DNA of 48,207 nt, taken from the NCBI RefSeq assembly GCF_005938625.1, contig NZ_VCNJ01000035.1, positions 1-48,207 on the forward strand, written 5' to 3'. Origin of the DNA: Pseudomonas fluorescens. GTDB taxonomy: Bacteria; Pseudomonadota; Gammaproteobacteria; Pseudomonadales; Pseudomonadaceae. Below the pieces are notes generated by a model. That model worked only from the letters and a program-made list of their open reading frames with translations. It was not told where the DNA came from and did not search any database. The translations under genes were made by a program, and so were the position numbers. Positions 33,988 to 43,017 of the stretch are shown one piece after another. Numbering within the stretch: the stretch's first letter is position 1; each line of letters opens with the position of its first letter.

Positions 33988-34114
33988 GGAGGTCGTTCTC
34001 GGTTTTGAGTTCGAAAAAGCTTAGCTCATCTCTTCGCTGGCGGAGGTCAGTCAACCATTCACTGGCCTCTATGTTGCGCACCAAAATAGCGCTCCAGTCC
34101 CATCTCAGTCCCAT
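33977..34114 (-). CDS. Small hypothetical protein, 45 residues
   Basis: The frame from an ATG at 34114 encodes WDWSAILVRNIEASEWLTDLRQRR, then DELSFFELKTENDLHVI. Its stop overlaps the start of the next small frame. The ribosome binding site is weak (AAAAAAGG). The three small frames on the minus strand may be one unit. No function is recognised. Confidence 0.38.
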   Translation of the reverse strand: MGLRWDWSAILVRNIEASEWLTDLRQRRDELSFFELKTENDLHVI

Positions 34115-34797
34115 ATGGCCTTTTTTCGGACGCAAAAAACCACAAAACCCCGACTTTCTCTAGGAAAATCATGGTGTTGCGTTTACTGAATGTGGCGGTG
34201 AAGGAGAAATTCGAAAGTCAGCAAGACCAACACTAGCGAGCCGATTGGGTGAACCGTTTAATGGCCATCGGCCAATCGAACAACATGCTCGGTCGTCGCT
34301 GTGGCTTTGCTCAAGGTATTAAAAACCCACCTAGCAGCCAGCAGCCACGTTAGCAGAGCTCCGGGCCGCACACCTACCCGATGTCCGTTGTGTTGAGGCG
34401 CGTTCTTGATCAGTGCGTGGCGAAACGATGACCGCCAGCACAGCCGCATCATGGGCCCACGCCGTGACCCACCCTTGTGTTGGCCCCTGCTAGGAGCCGC
34501 CGGGGATACGCTTTTTTACGCGGTTTTCTGACGGCCTTGCCGGGGACATCCCGTTGGCAGGCGTTGCCCCGCACATGAGCTACTTCAGCGTGGCGCATTC
34601 GCCACCCAGCGCCATGTCCTCCAACGACCCGCACGCCACTGATGTTGGATCGATCCTTCGCCCGCCCTGTTTCAGGCGGGCGAAGGTCATTTTCCCCGAT
34701 AGTGCCGCCTACAGCACAAGCCCCCTCACCACAAGGTCATCGCCCCGAGGGTGTACTGCCCCGTTGCCCCGACCTTGCGGGTAAAGGCACCTTGTAC
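34115..34797. other. Stretch without a recognised gene
   Basis: Some 680 bases hold no gene I can support. Frames in it are antisense or lack start signals. The only definite structure is the hairpin at 34655-34686. The left part may contain further decayed mobile DNA, but no fragment could be identified. Confidence 0.5.
34655..34686. terminator. Hairpin downstream of the Rhs C-terminal gene
   Basis: CCTTCGCCCGCC at 34655-34666 pairs with GGCGGGCGAAGG at 34675-34686 (small internal loop, short T-run only to the right). It lies about 110 bases beyond the stop of the Rhs C-terminal gene on the minus strand and is a likely barrier to transcription. Confidence 0.5.
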
Positions 34798-35736
34798 CTA
34801 CCACGGAAGAAACACCGGCGCCCCCGATCGCGCGGCGATCCCCGTACGCGTGGGCGCATAGCTCTGGTAACCGAAAACCCAGGTGTTTCCAGACCGGGCC
34901 CCGGCAAAACTGGCAATTTCCCCATAGGTCTCCTCGCGAAGGATATGTCTGGCCGTATGCGAGAGGCGCCAGGTCTGGCTGTCCATCACGTTGGCCGCGA
35001 CATGCGACACCCTGATCGCTCCCCCCGTGCGGCTTACCGTCACCGCGCACCCCGTGAGTTGCTCGGTGGCCATGAACTGGGTCGAGTTATTGAGCGTGAT
35101 GCTTTCGATCTTGCCGCTGGTGTACGGCAAATACTGAAAATCGGGGGTGGCATCGGTCGGCGCGCCTCGTTCAAGCACGGTGCGCAGACGTGCACGGGCC
35201 ACCATCTTCTGCAAGGTCCGGCCCGCCTGGCGGGTGGCGGCGCGGGCCACAGAGCGTGCGATCACCGAAGCGCCGGCCCTGGCCAGGCCAATACCCACGG
35301 GCGTCACAAGCGAGCCAATATCAAACCCCAGACCAATCGTATCCAGGTAGTCAGCGTAAGCGGTCTGGCCCTGCTTGCGCCAATAACTGGCACCGATATG
35401 AAGTCCGACACCGATCAGCATCGCGGACAAGGAAATAAGGAACGTCACCGGAATATGCCCGGTTGGATCTTTAAGGTTCACCGGATCAAGGTGGCAATAT
35501 TGGTACCGATTGAGGCCGGCGGCGCCGAATGGGCTCAAGCTGTCGGGCGAGTAAAACGCCCTCATCCGTGGATCGTATAAGCGATAACCGTTGCCCAAAT
35601 AATAACAGTCACTGACGTGATCCATCAGGTACCCCTTAAAGCCGATGGCGCCTTTGGCCGCCGACAGCGGCGATGACGTCACCGACGTGACGGCTGAGTT
35701 GAGGGGCGCAGCGGTGAGCGCCGAATGATGGTTCAT
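34798..35736 (-). CDS. Rhs core and C-terminal toxin domain as a separate protein; CNF1-like Cys/His pair
   Basis: This 312-residue protein starts at 35736 with GGAG five bases upstream. Residues 28-93 are the Rhs repeat-associated core: GFKGYLMDHVSDCYYLGNGYRLYDPRM, then FYSPDSLSPFG and the DPTGH cleavage region. A hydrophobic segment follows at residues 95-116. The C-terminal region (about 200-312) contains LTGC with Cys230 and a histidine at 245. That fifteen-residue spacing and the L-[S/T]-G-C motif match the catalytic Cys/His of CNF1-type glutamine deamidases. It follows the large Rhs gene by 126 bases, and no immunity gene is visible. The toxin activity is inferred from the motif. Confidence 0.72.
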   Translation of the reverse strand: MNHHSALTAAPLNSAVTSVTSSPLSAAKGAIGFKGYLMDHVSDCYYLGNGYRLYDPRMRAFYSPDSLSPFGAAGLNRYQYCHLDPVNLKDPTGHIPVTFLISLSAMLIGVGLHIGASYWRKQGQTAYADYLDTIGLGFDIGSLVTPVGIGLARAGASVIARSVARAATRQAGRTLQKMVARARLRTVLERGAPTDATPDFQYLPYTSGKIESITLNNSTQFMATEQLTGCAVTVSRTGGAIRVSHVAANVMDSQTWRLSHTARHILREETYGEIASFAGARSGNTWVFGYQSYAPTRTGIAARSGAPVFLPW

Positions 35737-35780
35737 GGTATCTCCAGAAGGTCTTGATAATTTTTTTACGAAATGAGTCG

Positions 35781-35810
35781 GCGGCACGCGTGCTTAAGAA
35801 CGCGTGCCGC
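35781..35810. other. Perfect hairpin in the gap between the two Rhs genes
   Basis: An 11-base perfect stem (35781-35791 and 35800-35810) with an 8-base loop lies between the large Rhs gene and the separate C-terminal gene. A second small hairpin lies at 35813-35827. There is no T-run in the direction of transcription. It could reduce read-through, stabilise the transcript end, or be the trace of a recombination event that split the gene. Confidence 0.6.
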
Positions 35811-35862
35811 CGTGCCACCGTGTGGCAGATCATGAGTGTCCTAGCCTAGGCATGAGGGGGCG

Positions 35863-38800
35863 CTAGCTGCGCAGGCTGCGCTCGCCAAAGTCCGTGTAGT
35901 CATAGTGCTCGCGACGAAGTTCAACGCCTTGGTCCGAAAAGGTGTGCGCGAACAGCACGGTGCCTGAAGCATCCACGCCAAAAAATTCCAGCTCTTGCGT
36001 CGTGGCCTTTTTGATATAGCGTCCCAACAGCACGCCGTTGGCCCAGAGGTAGAAGGTCTGGACTTTGAGGGTGTCGATCAGGGAAATCTCCCCCGTCAGG
36101 ACACCGTCATCATAGATATAGGTCACGCTCTCGTTCTCAGAGACCACCTGCGCGAGCTGACCTTTCGGGTTGTAGAAGTACTGGTACTTTTTCGTAGAAG
36201 GCGTGGGGGTGGCGCTGGTCGAAAACTGGGTGAGCTGATGGGCGGCGTTGTACGTCAGGGTTTCAACGTTGTTGATTTTGGAGACATTGCCGTTGCTGTT
36301 GTAGTCATAGCGCAGGCTGCTCAAGGGGCCCCCTGCCCGCGTGGTTTGTGTCACCGTCTGAACCCGATCGCTCTGATAGCCGTAGCTGGTGACGGCGGTC
36401 GGTGCCGTGATGGTGTTGAGCCGGAAAAAGCCCTGTGTAGTGTATTGGGTTTCGCTCGAGCTGTTCGCCGGCACGGCAGCTGACGTCCTCAGGCTTTGGT
36501 TTTTATACACATAATCCCGGGGCGCTGCCGTACTGGGTGGGTGCGTGGTCTCAGTGCGCGACAGGCGCCCACTGCTGAAATGCTGCGCGCCACACTGCAA
36601 TACGGTGGTTTGATTGATGGCATAGGTGCGACGCTGTTCAAAGCCAGAATTGGCGTACTCGATATCCAGCGTCATCTCCAGCGCCGGAGTGCGCAGGCGT
36701 TCGACGCTCAGCGTGATCAGGCTGATGTTGCCTAATCCGCTTGCTGCGCGGTTGTAGACCAGGGTGACCTTGACGGTGCCAAAGCCCCCCAGTTGATAGT
36801 CCTGCTGTTTGACTCGGCCAATAGCGTCATAGTGATACTGCACTGAAGCCAGCTGGTTGTTGTACTCGTGTCTGAACGTCATGCTTTTCAATCGCGAGGA
36901 AAAAACCGAATAGGTTTTGGCGGTCGATACGCGCAGAACATTTTGCCCTTGGGTGTAGGTTCTGTCCTCGCCAATCAAGGCCCCAAACACGTTGTGACTG
37001 TAGGTATGCGTGCACCACAATTGCCCTGAGGCCGTGCCGGTGCTCGAGTGCAATTGTTTGGTGACCGGATCAAAGACATACGCGTAAGCCGTATCGGCGC
37101 CGGTAATGCCGGTACTGCTCGATCTCACCAAGGCCCGGGTCAACGGGTCATAGGAGTTGTCAATGCGGCCCGCGTTCAGGGTAATCGCCGACGGTTCTTC
37201 GGCCGTATTAGACTCATACGCATAGCGCTCGGTGACGCTTTGGGTAACGGTGTCGGCCCCTGGGGCCGCTTGCGTGATCATCCGCCCGAACCCGTCAAAC
37301 GTGCGGGTCGCCACGATGGCCGTGGCGCCATTAAAGGTCCCCTTCACACGCACCGGCATGTCCATGATCGGCAAATGAGTGCTGTATTCATAGGTCGTGA
37401 CCTCATTGTCGAAGCGACTGCTGGTGACACGATCAAACGCATCCAGCTCAAAATGTCTGAAATGCTGATCAAAGGCGCTCAGGGTCATGACCAGACGCCC
37501 CAGGCCATCGTGAATATTTTGTCTCAAGCAGGTCTCGACAGCGTCCGGGCCCAGGGGGAGCAGGACAAACTCATCGATGATCTTTCCGTATTTGTCGTAA
37601 CGCTCTCGATAGACCTGATCGCTGCTGAGTGAGCATTTGCGAATAGCCGGTGGGGTTTGAGCAAAATCATAGGTGATGTCGTCGGTATCGCGGTTGGGGT
37701 GCACCGTTTGCACCCGCTGACCCAGCAGGTATTGGTATTCGGTGATCTCGGTGATCGACGGCCCGTCCTCATCGCCGTCCAGGAAATCATAAGAAACATC
37801 GGCCGCAATCAAGGGCGTTGGACCGCTTCGATCATAGATTACCTGGCGGGAAATTTTGGAAAACTCCAGGTTGCCGATCCCGCCTTCAAGCCCCCCCGTC
37901 ACCGCATACCCCTCATAGAGGGTCAGGCCATTTCGATTGAGAAAATCGTACTTCACCAAGCCGGCACTGTTACGTGTGGTCAGGACGTTTGCCCAGATCG
38001 TGTTTTCGGTAGTGTCGGTGTCCGGATTGTCCTTGAACGGGGCTGTCCAGTAGGTGAACTGATAGGTCTGCGTCTCTTCCTGGGGCGTTCCGGAAAAACT
38101 GATTTTCTGAGTCAACAACCCTTTGTCGTTATAGGTATTTTGGGTAATGGCCCCAAACGGGGACATCTCCTGATGCACGCGCCCGGAGGAAGGGCTGTAG
38201 GTCATACTTCCTCCCGATGCCGTCTGGCTCGGTGGCGTGGCTCGCTCAGGAGCGGCTCCGGCGCGGCGGCGATTATCGGTGCTCGCGAGCGGCTGTACGA
38301 CGTGCGAGGTGGATACGGTCACGCGGCGCGCATTCAGGGTCCAGCTGTATTGGTTGGTATTGATAAAACCCGGTGAGGTGGTGCAACTGCTGATCAGCAC
38401 TCCTAGCAACAAGGGGGTGTCCAGGGTGGTCCGGTAGGTATTTTCCCTGATCGTCAGGCCATTGGCTTTTTCTTTCAACAGCAAGGCCATGTAAGGCGAG
38501 GTCGACGCCCCGGTGATGGGGTTCGTATGGGGGCGGCCATTGACCTGGGTGTAGGTGTATTCCAGGGTCTTGGTAGTGGCTCGGTGCTCGGCGGACGAAT
38601 CGGGGGTGATGGTGGTCTTTTTCAGATGGCGGATGAAGAACGGACTGGGCGGACACCCTTGCCGCTCCGTCGAATGACTGGGGTAATAAAGATGGGTTTG
38701 TTTAATGCCAGAATCCTGGGTCTCAGAGAGCAGGTTTCCATACAGGTCATATTGGCGAGCCTCGGTCACCGTACGGCTGGACGTGCCTTTGGTATAGCGG

Positions 38801-40080
38801 GTGCTTTTATGGGTCCACAATGAAAAGTTGGCCGGTTGCCTGTCAATGTTTCCAGACACCAAGGGGTAGGTATAGGTGGTGGTAATCAGCGTTTTCAAGG
38901 TTTCCGGTTTGGCCGTCACGACCTCTTCAACCAGCAAATGGAAGCGGTTGTAGGTGCGTTTGATGGTTCTGTCCGAATATTTTTCCCAGCAGCAATAACG
39001 ATAATCGTCGATGCGCTGTATGCAGTTATCGATCCCGGCCACCGGCGTGCTGCCTGAGGCGTAACCGGTGCCGTTTTTGTCGGCGCTGTAGTCGTATTCA
39101 ATTTCGGCGATGTCGTAGGTGTTGACCCGGAAGCCGAAAATATTCTGCTCTTGCACACGCTCGGCGACAGGGTACTGTGTCTCCTGGTTGAGTGGACGGG
39201 TGCCAAACTGCGCGACCACCTTGTACAGCCCCATCGGCGTGTTGACGCCAGAGAGGACATAGTAGTCAAGCGACGGCGGTTTCTGATACTCAAACGTGAT
39301 CCAGTGCTCAAAGTCGTTGGGCATACTGACGCGGGAAATATAGTAAATCTGATTGAACGGGGTGGTACTTTCCACGCGACACTTCAAGTCGTACTTGGTA
39401 ACCGTGGAAACGCCGTCCATCAGCTGGGTGACCGTCACCAACTTGTCGCCCAGGTTGCCGCCGGGAAGGTCCCGGGCGCTCCACTCGATATAATTGCTAC
39501 TGTCTTCGTTACGAACTTTTTGCAAAGGAATTAGCCCATCGCCGTATTCAAACCACAGACCAGCCCCCGAGGCGGAGTACAGGTGGGTAATGCGACCTTC
39601 ACTGTTGTAGTATTCAATTCGCCCGTCTTTGTATGAGATTTTGTAACCTAGCGTCAGGCGGGTGTTCGCGGTGTGGTGATAGCGCTCGATTTTTATATTA
39701 TTGATTTTGTGATAACGCAGGGTGACCGTGTTTTGCGCAACGTTGTAAATCAGTTCATCAACTTCGCCGCTGGCAAAGTAGATCTTGGACAAGGCCGGAT
39801 GGTCGGCATCGATCACTAGGCGCGGAATATTGAAGCCAAACTCGATCGCGTTTTGCGAAAGTGCACCAGAAATGAGCCGGCTGGTCAGATGAGCGGAGGT
39901 TCCCAGAAGCAGCGTCAAGCTGAAGACCGCCGGTTCCTCAAGGCCGCTGACGACCGTGCCCAACACGACGGACGCTTGGAAATTGCCCGTTCGGCTGTCC
40001 ACCCCCGATGTTAAATGCGAAAGGCTGGTGGCAGCGCCGTATAATTGCGGTCGCGGTGAGATGTGATTCTGACTGCTCAT
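35863..40080 (-). CDS. Large Rhs/YD-repeat protein lacking its core and C-terminus
   Basis: This 1405-residue protein has no signal peptide. The N-terminus (MSSQNHISPRPQLYGAATSLSHLTSGVDSRTGNFQASVVLG) is that of Pseudomonas Rhs/TcC-like proteins. From about residue 400 on there are many YD-type repeats (for example YDLYGNLLSETQD, FDGFGRMITQAAP, YNSNGNVSKINN) which form the shell that encloses a toxin. It ends with EHYDYTDFGERSLRS, the point at which other Rhs proteins continue directly into the core. The ribosome binding site is AAGGGA. It probably folds as an open cocoon that depends on the downstream gene product for its missing end. Confidence 0.85.
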   Translation of the reverse strand: MSSQNHISPRPQLYGAATSLSHLTSGVDSRTGNFQASVVLGTVVSGLEEPAVFSLTLLLGTSAHLTSRLISGALSQNAIEFGFNIPRLVIDADHPALSKIYFASGEVDELIYNVAQNTVTLRYHKINNIKIERYHHTANTRLTLGYKISYKDGRIEYYNSEGRITHLYSASGAGLWFEYGDGLIPLQKVRNEDSSNYIEWSARDLPGGNLGDKLVTVTQLMDGVSTVTKYDLKCRVESTTPFNQIYYISRVSMPNDFEHWITFEYQKPPSLDYYVLSGVNTPMGLYKVVAQFGTRPLNQETQYPVAERVQEQNIFGFRVNTYDIAEIEYDYSADKNGTGYASGSTPVAGIDNCIQRIDDYRYCCWEKYSDRTIKRTYNRFHLLVEEVVTAKPETLKTLITTTYTYPLVSGNIDRQPANFSLWTHKSTRYTKGTSSRTVTEARQYDLYGNLLSETQDSGIKQTHLYYPSHSTERQGCPPSPFFIRHLKKTTITPDSSAEHRATTKTLEYTYTQVNGRPHTNPITGASTSPYMALLLKEKANGLTIRENTYRTTLDTPLLLGVLISSCTTSPGFINTNQYSWTLNARRVTVSTSHVVQPLASTDNRRRAGAAPERATPPSQTASGGSMTYSPSSGRVHQEMSPFGAITQNTYNDKGLLTQKISFSGTPQEETQTYQFTYWTAPFKDNPDTDTTENTIWANVLTTRNSAGLVKYDFLNRNGLTLYEGYAVTGGLEGGIGNLEFSKISRQVIYDRSGPTPLIAADVSYDFLDGDEDGPSITEITEYQYLLGQRVQTVHPNRDTDDITYDFAQTPPAIRKCSLSSDQVYRERYDKYGKIIDEFVLLPLGPDAVETCLRQNIHDGLGRLVMTLSAFDQHFRHFELDAFDRVTSSRFDNEVTTYEYSTHLPIMDMPVRVKGTFNGATAIVATRTFDGFGRMITQAAPGADTVTQSVTERYAYESNTAEEPSAITLNAGRIDNSYDPLTRALVRSSSTGITGADTAYAYVFDPVTKQLHSSTGTASGQLWCTHTYSHNVFGALIGEDRTYTQGQNVLRVSTAKTYSVFSSRLKSMTFRHEYNNQLASVQYHYDAIGRVKQQDYQLGGFGTVKVTLVYNRAASGLGNISLITLSVERLRTPALEMTLDIEYANSGFEQRRTYAINQTTVLQCGAQHFSSGRLSRTETTHPPSTAAPRDYVYKNQSLRTSAAVPANSSSETQYTTQGFFRLNTITAPTAVTSYGYQSDRVQTVTQTTRAGGPLSSLRYDYNSNGNVSKINNVETLTYNAAHQLTQFSTSATPTPSTKKYQYFYNPKGQLAQVVSENESVTYIYDDGVLTGEISLIDTLKVQTFYLWANGVLLGRYIKKATTQELEFFGVDASGTVLFAHTFSDQGVELRREHYDYTDFGERSLRS

Positions 40081-40898
40081 TTAATTCCCTTTTAATCGTT
40101 TGCATTCTGTTGCACTTGTTACTGTTCACTGCAACAATAAACATGCCTGAAAGCACCGTTCAAAATATGGCGCACAGCCATATAATAATTGCCTGTCCCA
40201 GCGACCCGAGTCGACAGGCAGTCTGAATTCGGACTTCATCGGTTGTTTGCTGTGTTTTTTATCGCGGGGCTGTGTACAGTTCACACGTTGTTGCCTGCCC
40301 TCGCCTGTTGTAAGACTTTGCACCCGCCGCAGAGGGCGTCCTTGTTCGCCAGTACATATAAAACGCGAGGAATGGCAACATCTATACATGACGTACGAGA
40401 TAAGTACCCGGGCACTTGCCCTGCATGACCGCCCCTCCTGCACAACCATGTATTATGAATACATAACCAGTACATGACTGAATGTCGGTTATGCAACTTG
40501 GCTTTAATTAAATGACACGCGAGGGATGATTGCATTCAAACGCGAACGCCTGAAGTTTTTAAAGTCCTGCAGACTTGCACGCGCGGCCCTGCCCCCGTCC
40601 AGTGCCGAGCTGGTGTACGGACGCAAAGTCCGTTGGCCATCGATGGCGGGCCGCTCTGCCAGCCAAACGGCCGCGTTTTTTTCCAGCGCCTGGACTGACG
40701 CCCCGCACTGGGTGGGGGCTGTGATTGAGCAGGACTGCGCAGAGGAGCGCTACCGCCCGGTCAAGTCGTCAACGCGTTGCACGCCACCACTTGATTCCAT
40801 CCCTCCTGTTCCCCCCCTGTTCAGGTACCCCGCAGGCCCCAGGCGTGCGATACCGTCATCGCATCCACACGCCCTGCTCCTTTATCGTGAATTAGCGG
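40081..40898. other. Intergenic region between Rhs and adhesin export operons
   Basis: About 820 bases without a supported gene. The part near the Rhs start (40081-40200) is AT-rich and should hold its promoter. The rest is GC-rich with open frames that have no start signals. No clear terminator for the M50/HlyD gene was found next to its stop at 40899. Confidence 0.5.
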
Positions 40899-43016
40899 TT
40901 ACTGAACACTGGTTTCGCGCACCAGGACACGCGCGACCGCACGCCATACCCCATCGACCAGACTCTCCCCATCAACGGGTAAGGAAATACGCCCCAGAAT
41001 CGGTCGAGGAAGGCCCGGAATTTCTCGTTGTTCGGCGGCCAGACGCAGCACCAGCATCGGTTTTTCCGGCATAAGGTCGTGGTCGGCCGACGGCTTGACG
41101 GCGATCGGCCCACCAAACTTCGAAGCCAGCATCGGTTGGTCCAGGCTGGACACTGCCACCCCCCCGACTTCATCCAAGCGAACAGGCCATGAAGGCATTG
41201 TGGCGTCGTCCGGTACAAATCGACCCACGACTCCGGTGTGCAGGCGCCATCCGCTATCTTCCGGTGCGTAGGCGCGCACGTCGTAATCCTGCGGGGTAAT
41301 GATGTGAAGCAAGGGCGCCTGGCCCCCGGTCCAGACACCCGGTCCCAGGCTGGTGGGTTGGTCAACGACCTGACCATCGATCGTGGCGCGTGGCGCGAGC
41401 GCCGCTTGGCGCCGCATCAGTCCCTCCAAGCGATCACGCTCAGCCAGCAGATTACTTTTGAGCACCGTCAGACTGGCTCTGTCCTTTTCATCGGCCACGC
41501 CACGCGCAATCTGGCGCTCCAACTGAGCGATGCGAATCTGACTCTGGTGCTCTTCCAGATCCAGGGCTGGTGAGGACAGTTGCACCAGCAATTGCCCTTT
41601 CTTCACCCAATCACCGTTGCGCACCAGTACCCGTGTGACGACGGCCGGCTCGCCGGTCACCACGACCTGATTGCCTATCGGTGCGAGGATGGCCGGCACG
41701 TTCATGAAACGGTCAAGCGGCAAAAAGGACACCACCACCGTGACAATCACCCCACCCAGGAGCATTCGGGTGCGCCGGTTGGCAAGAATAGCCCGGCGTC
41801 GCAGGCTCCATTCCTTGAGCTCACTGAGCAATGGACGAATGAGAAACACAATAACCTCCACAATGAAAAGCGCAATTCCCAGCGCTTTGAAAAACGTGTG
41901 ATACACCACCAAGGCGATGCCGATGTAGAGCACGGTGCGGTAGATCAGCGTCACCACACCGTAGCCAATCATGAAATGCAGGGTGTGACGGGGCAGGGAC
42001 TCTGGGGGGGACTCGCCCAATGCAAATAACCCTTCGCGCAGTTTCCAGCGCAACAAGGCAAAGGCCCGGGGTGCCAGGTTGGGGATGCCGACGGCATCCG
42101 ATAGCAGAAAATAGCCATCGAAACGCATGAAGGGGCTGGCATTGACGAGCAGCGTGGTCGCCAGACTGGTGGTGGCCAGCACAAACGCCACCGTACGCAA
42201 TGGCCCTTCGGGCAAAAAGGACCAGAGAAACAGGGCCACGGCCGCCACACTGAGCTCGGCCAAGATCCCGGCCGAGTCGATAAGCATGCGCTGGCGACGT
42301 GAACGCAAGCGCCAGGCACTGCTGGTGTCCGTGTATAGCACCGGCAGCATCACCAACAGGCTCACGCCCATGGTGGGCACCCGACAACCGAACCGGGTGG
42401 CCGTGTACGCATGTCCGGCCTCATGCAGGCACTTCACAACGACCAGGGCGCACATGTAGGCGATCACACCCTGTGTGCTGGCGAGCGAGGCAAGATTATC
42501 GACAAAGTGGTCCCACTGCCGGGCCACCAACAGGATGCCGCTCAGGCCCAGGAACGCCAGAATCATCACCCCAGGCGGGGACCAGAGTCGGGAGACCCAA
42601 GGTAAGGTGCGCCGCAAGAAATCACCGGGGTGCACGAGCGGGATACGCACAAACAGGTAATGCTCCAGCAACCACTGCCACCAGCTGCGTTGCGCCGCGG
42701 CGCGCTGGCGCAGCTTGCTCGCAACGGCCTGGGCACCCGTTTCGTACAACAGTCCCTGAGTCACGGCGAAGCGGTGAAAGGCCTCCAGCGCCGCCGTGGC
42801 TTCGTCCCGGCCGACCCCATCGTTCATCAACGCCGCACGAATCAGGTCAGGATCGCGCAATTGCCATAACTGAAGGATGCGTTGCTCCAGCCCCCCCAAT
42901 TGGAAAAACAGGCTGCGCAAGGGATCTGACAGGATATAGCCTGCCGATCCGTCAATCAGGGGGGCTCCCGGCGTCAGCAGCAGCTCCTGGCGAAGAGGGG
43001 GAAGGCGTGAGGTCAT
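40899..43016 (-). CDS. M50 site-2 protease fused to a HlyD-type adaptor
   Basis: The 705-residue protein has three parts. Residues 1-100 resemble a PqqD-like winged helix (LIDGSAGYILSDPLRSLFFQLGG, then a late GLLYETG). Residues 150-400 are multi-spanning and contain the M50 zinc site CLHEAGHAY (His198, Glu199, His202) and its partner in NASPFMRFDGYFLLSD (Asp300). After a segment with one more membrane helix, residues 440-700 form a HlyD-like barrel-sandwich and hairpin (EPAVVTRVLVRNGDWVKKGQLLVQLS). Such fusions accompany adaptors and a TolC-like protein in some adhesin export loci. Its role may be cleaving or guiding a substrate. It is last in the operon, one base after the preceding stop. 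Confidence 0.85.
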   Translation of the reverse strand: MTSRLPPLRQELLLTPGAPLIDGSAGYILSDPLRSLFFQLGGLEQRILQLWQLRDPDLIRAALMNDGVGRDEATAALEAFHRFAVTQGLLYETGAQAVASKLRQRAAAQRSWWQWLLEHYLFVRIPLVHPGDFLRRTLPWVSRLWSPPGVMILAFLGLSGILLVARQWDHFVDNLASLASTQGVIAYMCALVVVKCLHEAGHAYTATRFGCRVPTMGVSLLVMLPVLYTDTSSAWRLRSRRQRMLIDSAGILAELSVAAVALFLWSFLPEGPLRTVAFVLATTSLATTLLVNASPFMRFDGYFLLSDAVGIPNLAPRAFALLRWKLREGLFALGESPPESLPRHTLHFMIGYGVVTLIYRTVLYIGIALVVYHTFFKALGIALFIVEVIVFLIRPLLSELKEWSLRRRAILANRRTRMLLGGVIVTVVVSFLPLDRFMNVPAILAPIGNQVVVTGEPAVVTRVLVRNGDWVKKGQLLVQLSSPALDLEEHQSQIRIAQLERQIARGVADEKDRASLTVLKSNLLAERDRLEGLMRRQAALAPRATIDGQVVDQPTSLGPGVWTGGQAPLLHIITPQDYDVRAYAPEDSGWRLHTGVVGRFVPDDATMPSWPVRLDEVGGVAVSSLDQPMLASKFGGPIAVKPSADHDLMPEKPMLVLRLAAEQREIPGLPRPILGRISLPVDGESLVDGVWRAVARVLVRETSVQ

Positions 43017-43017
43017 G

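Noticed and set aside
34642..35580. Plus-strand frame opposite the Rhs C-terminal gene
   Set aside because: Antisense to a gene with a clear Rhs core. The translated product is low-complexity and basic.
40526..41074. Plus-strand frame between Rhs and the M50 gene
   Set aside because: Half of it is antisense to the M50 gene and the other half has no start signal or domain pattern.
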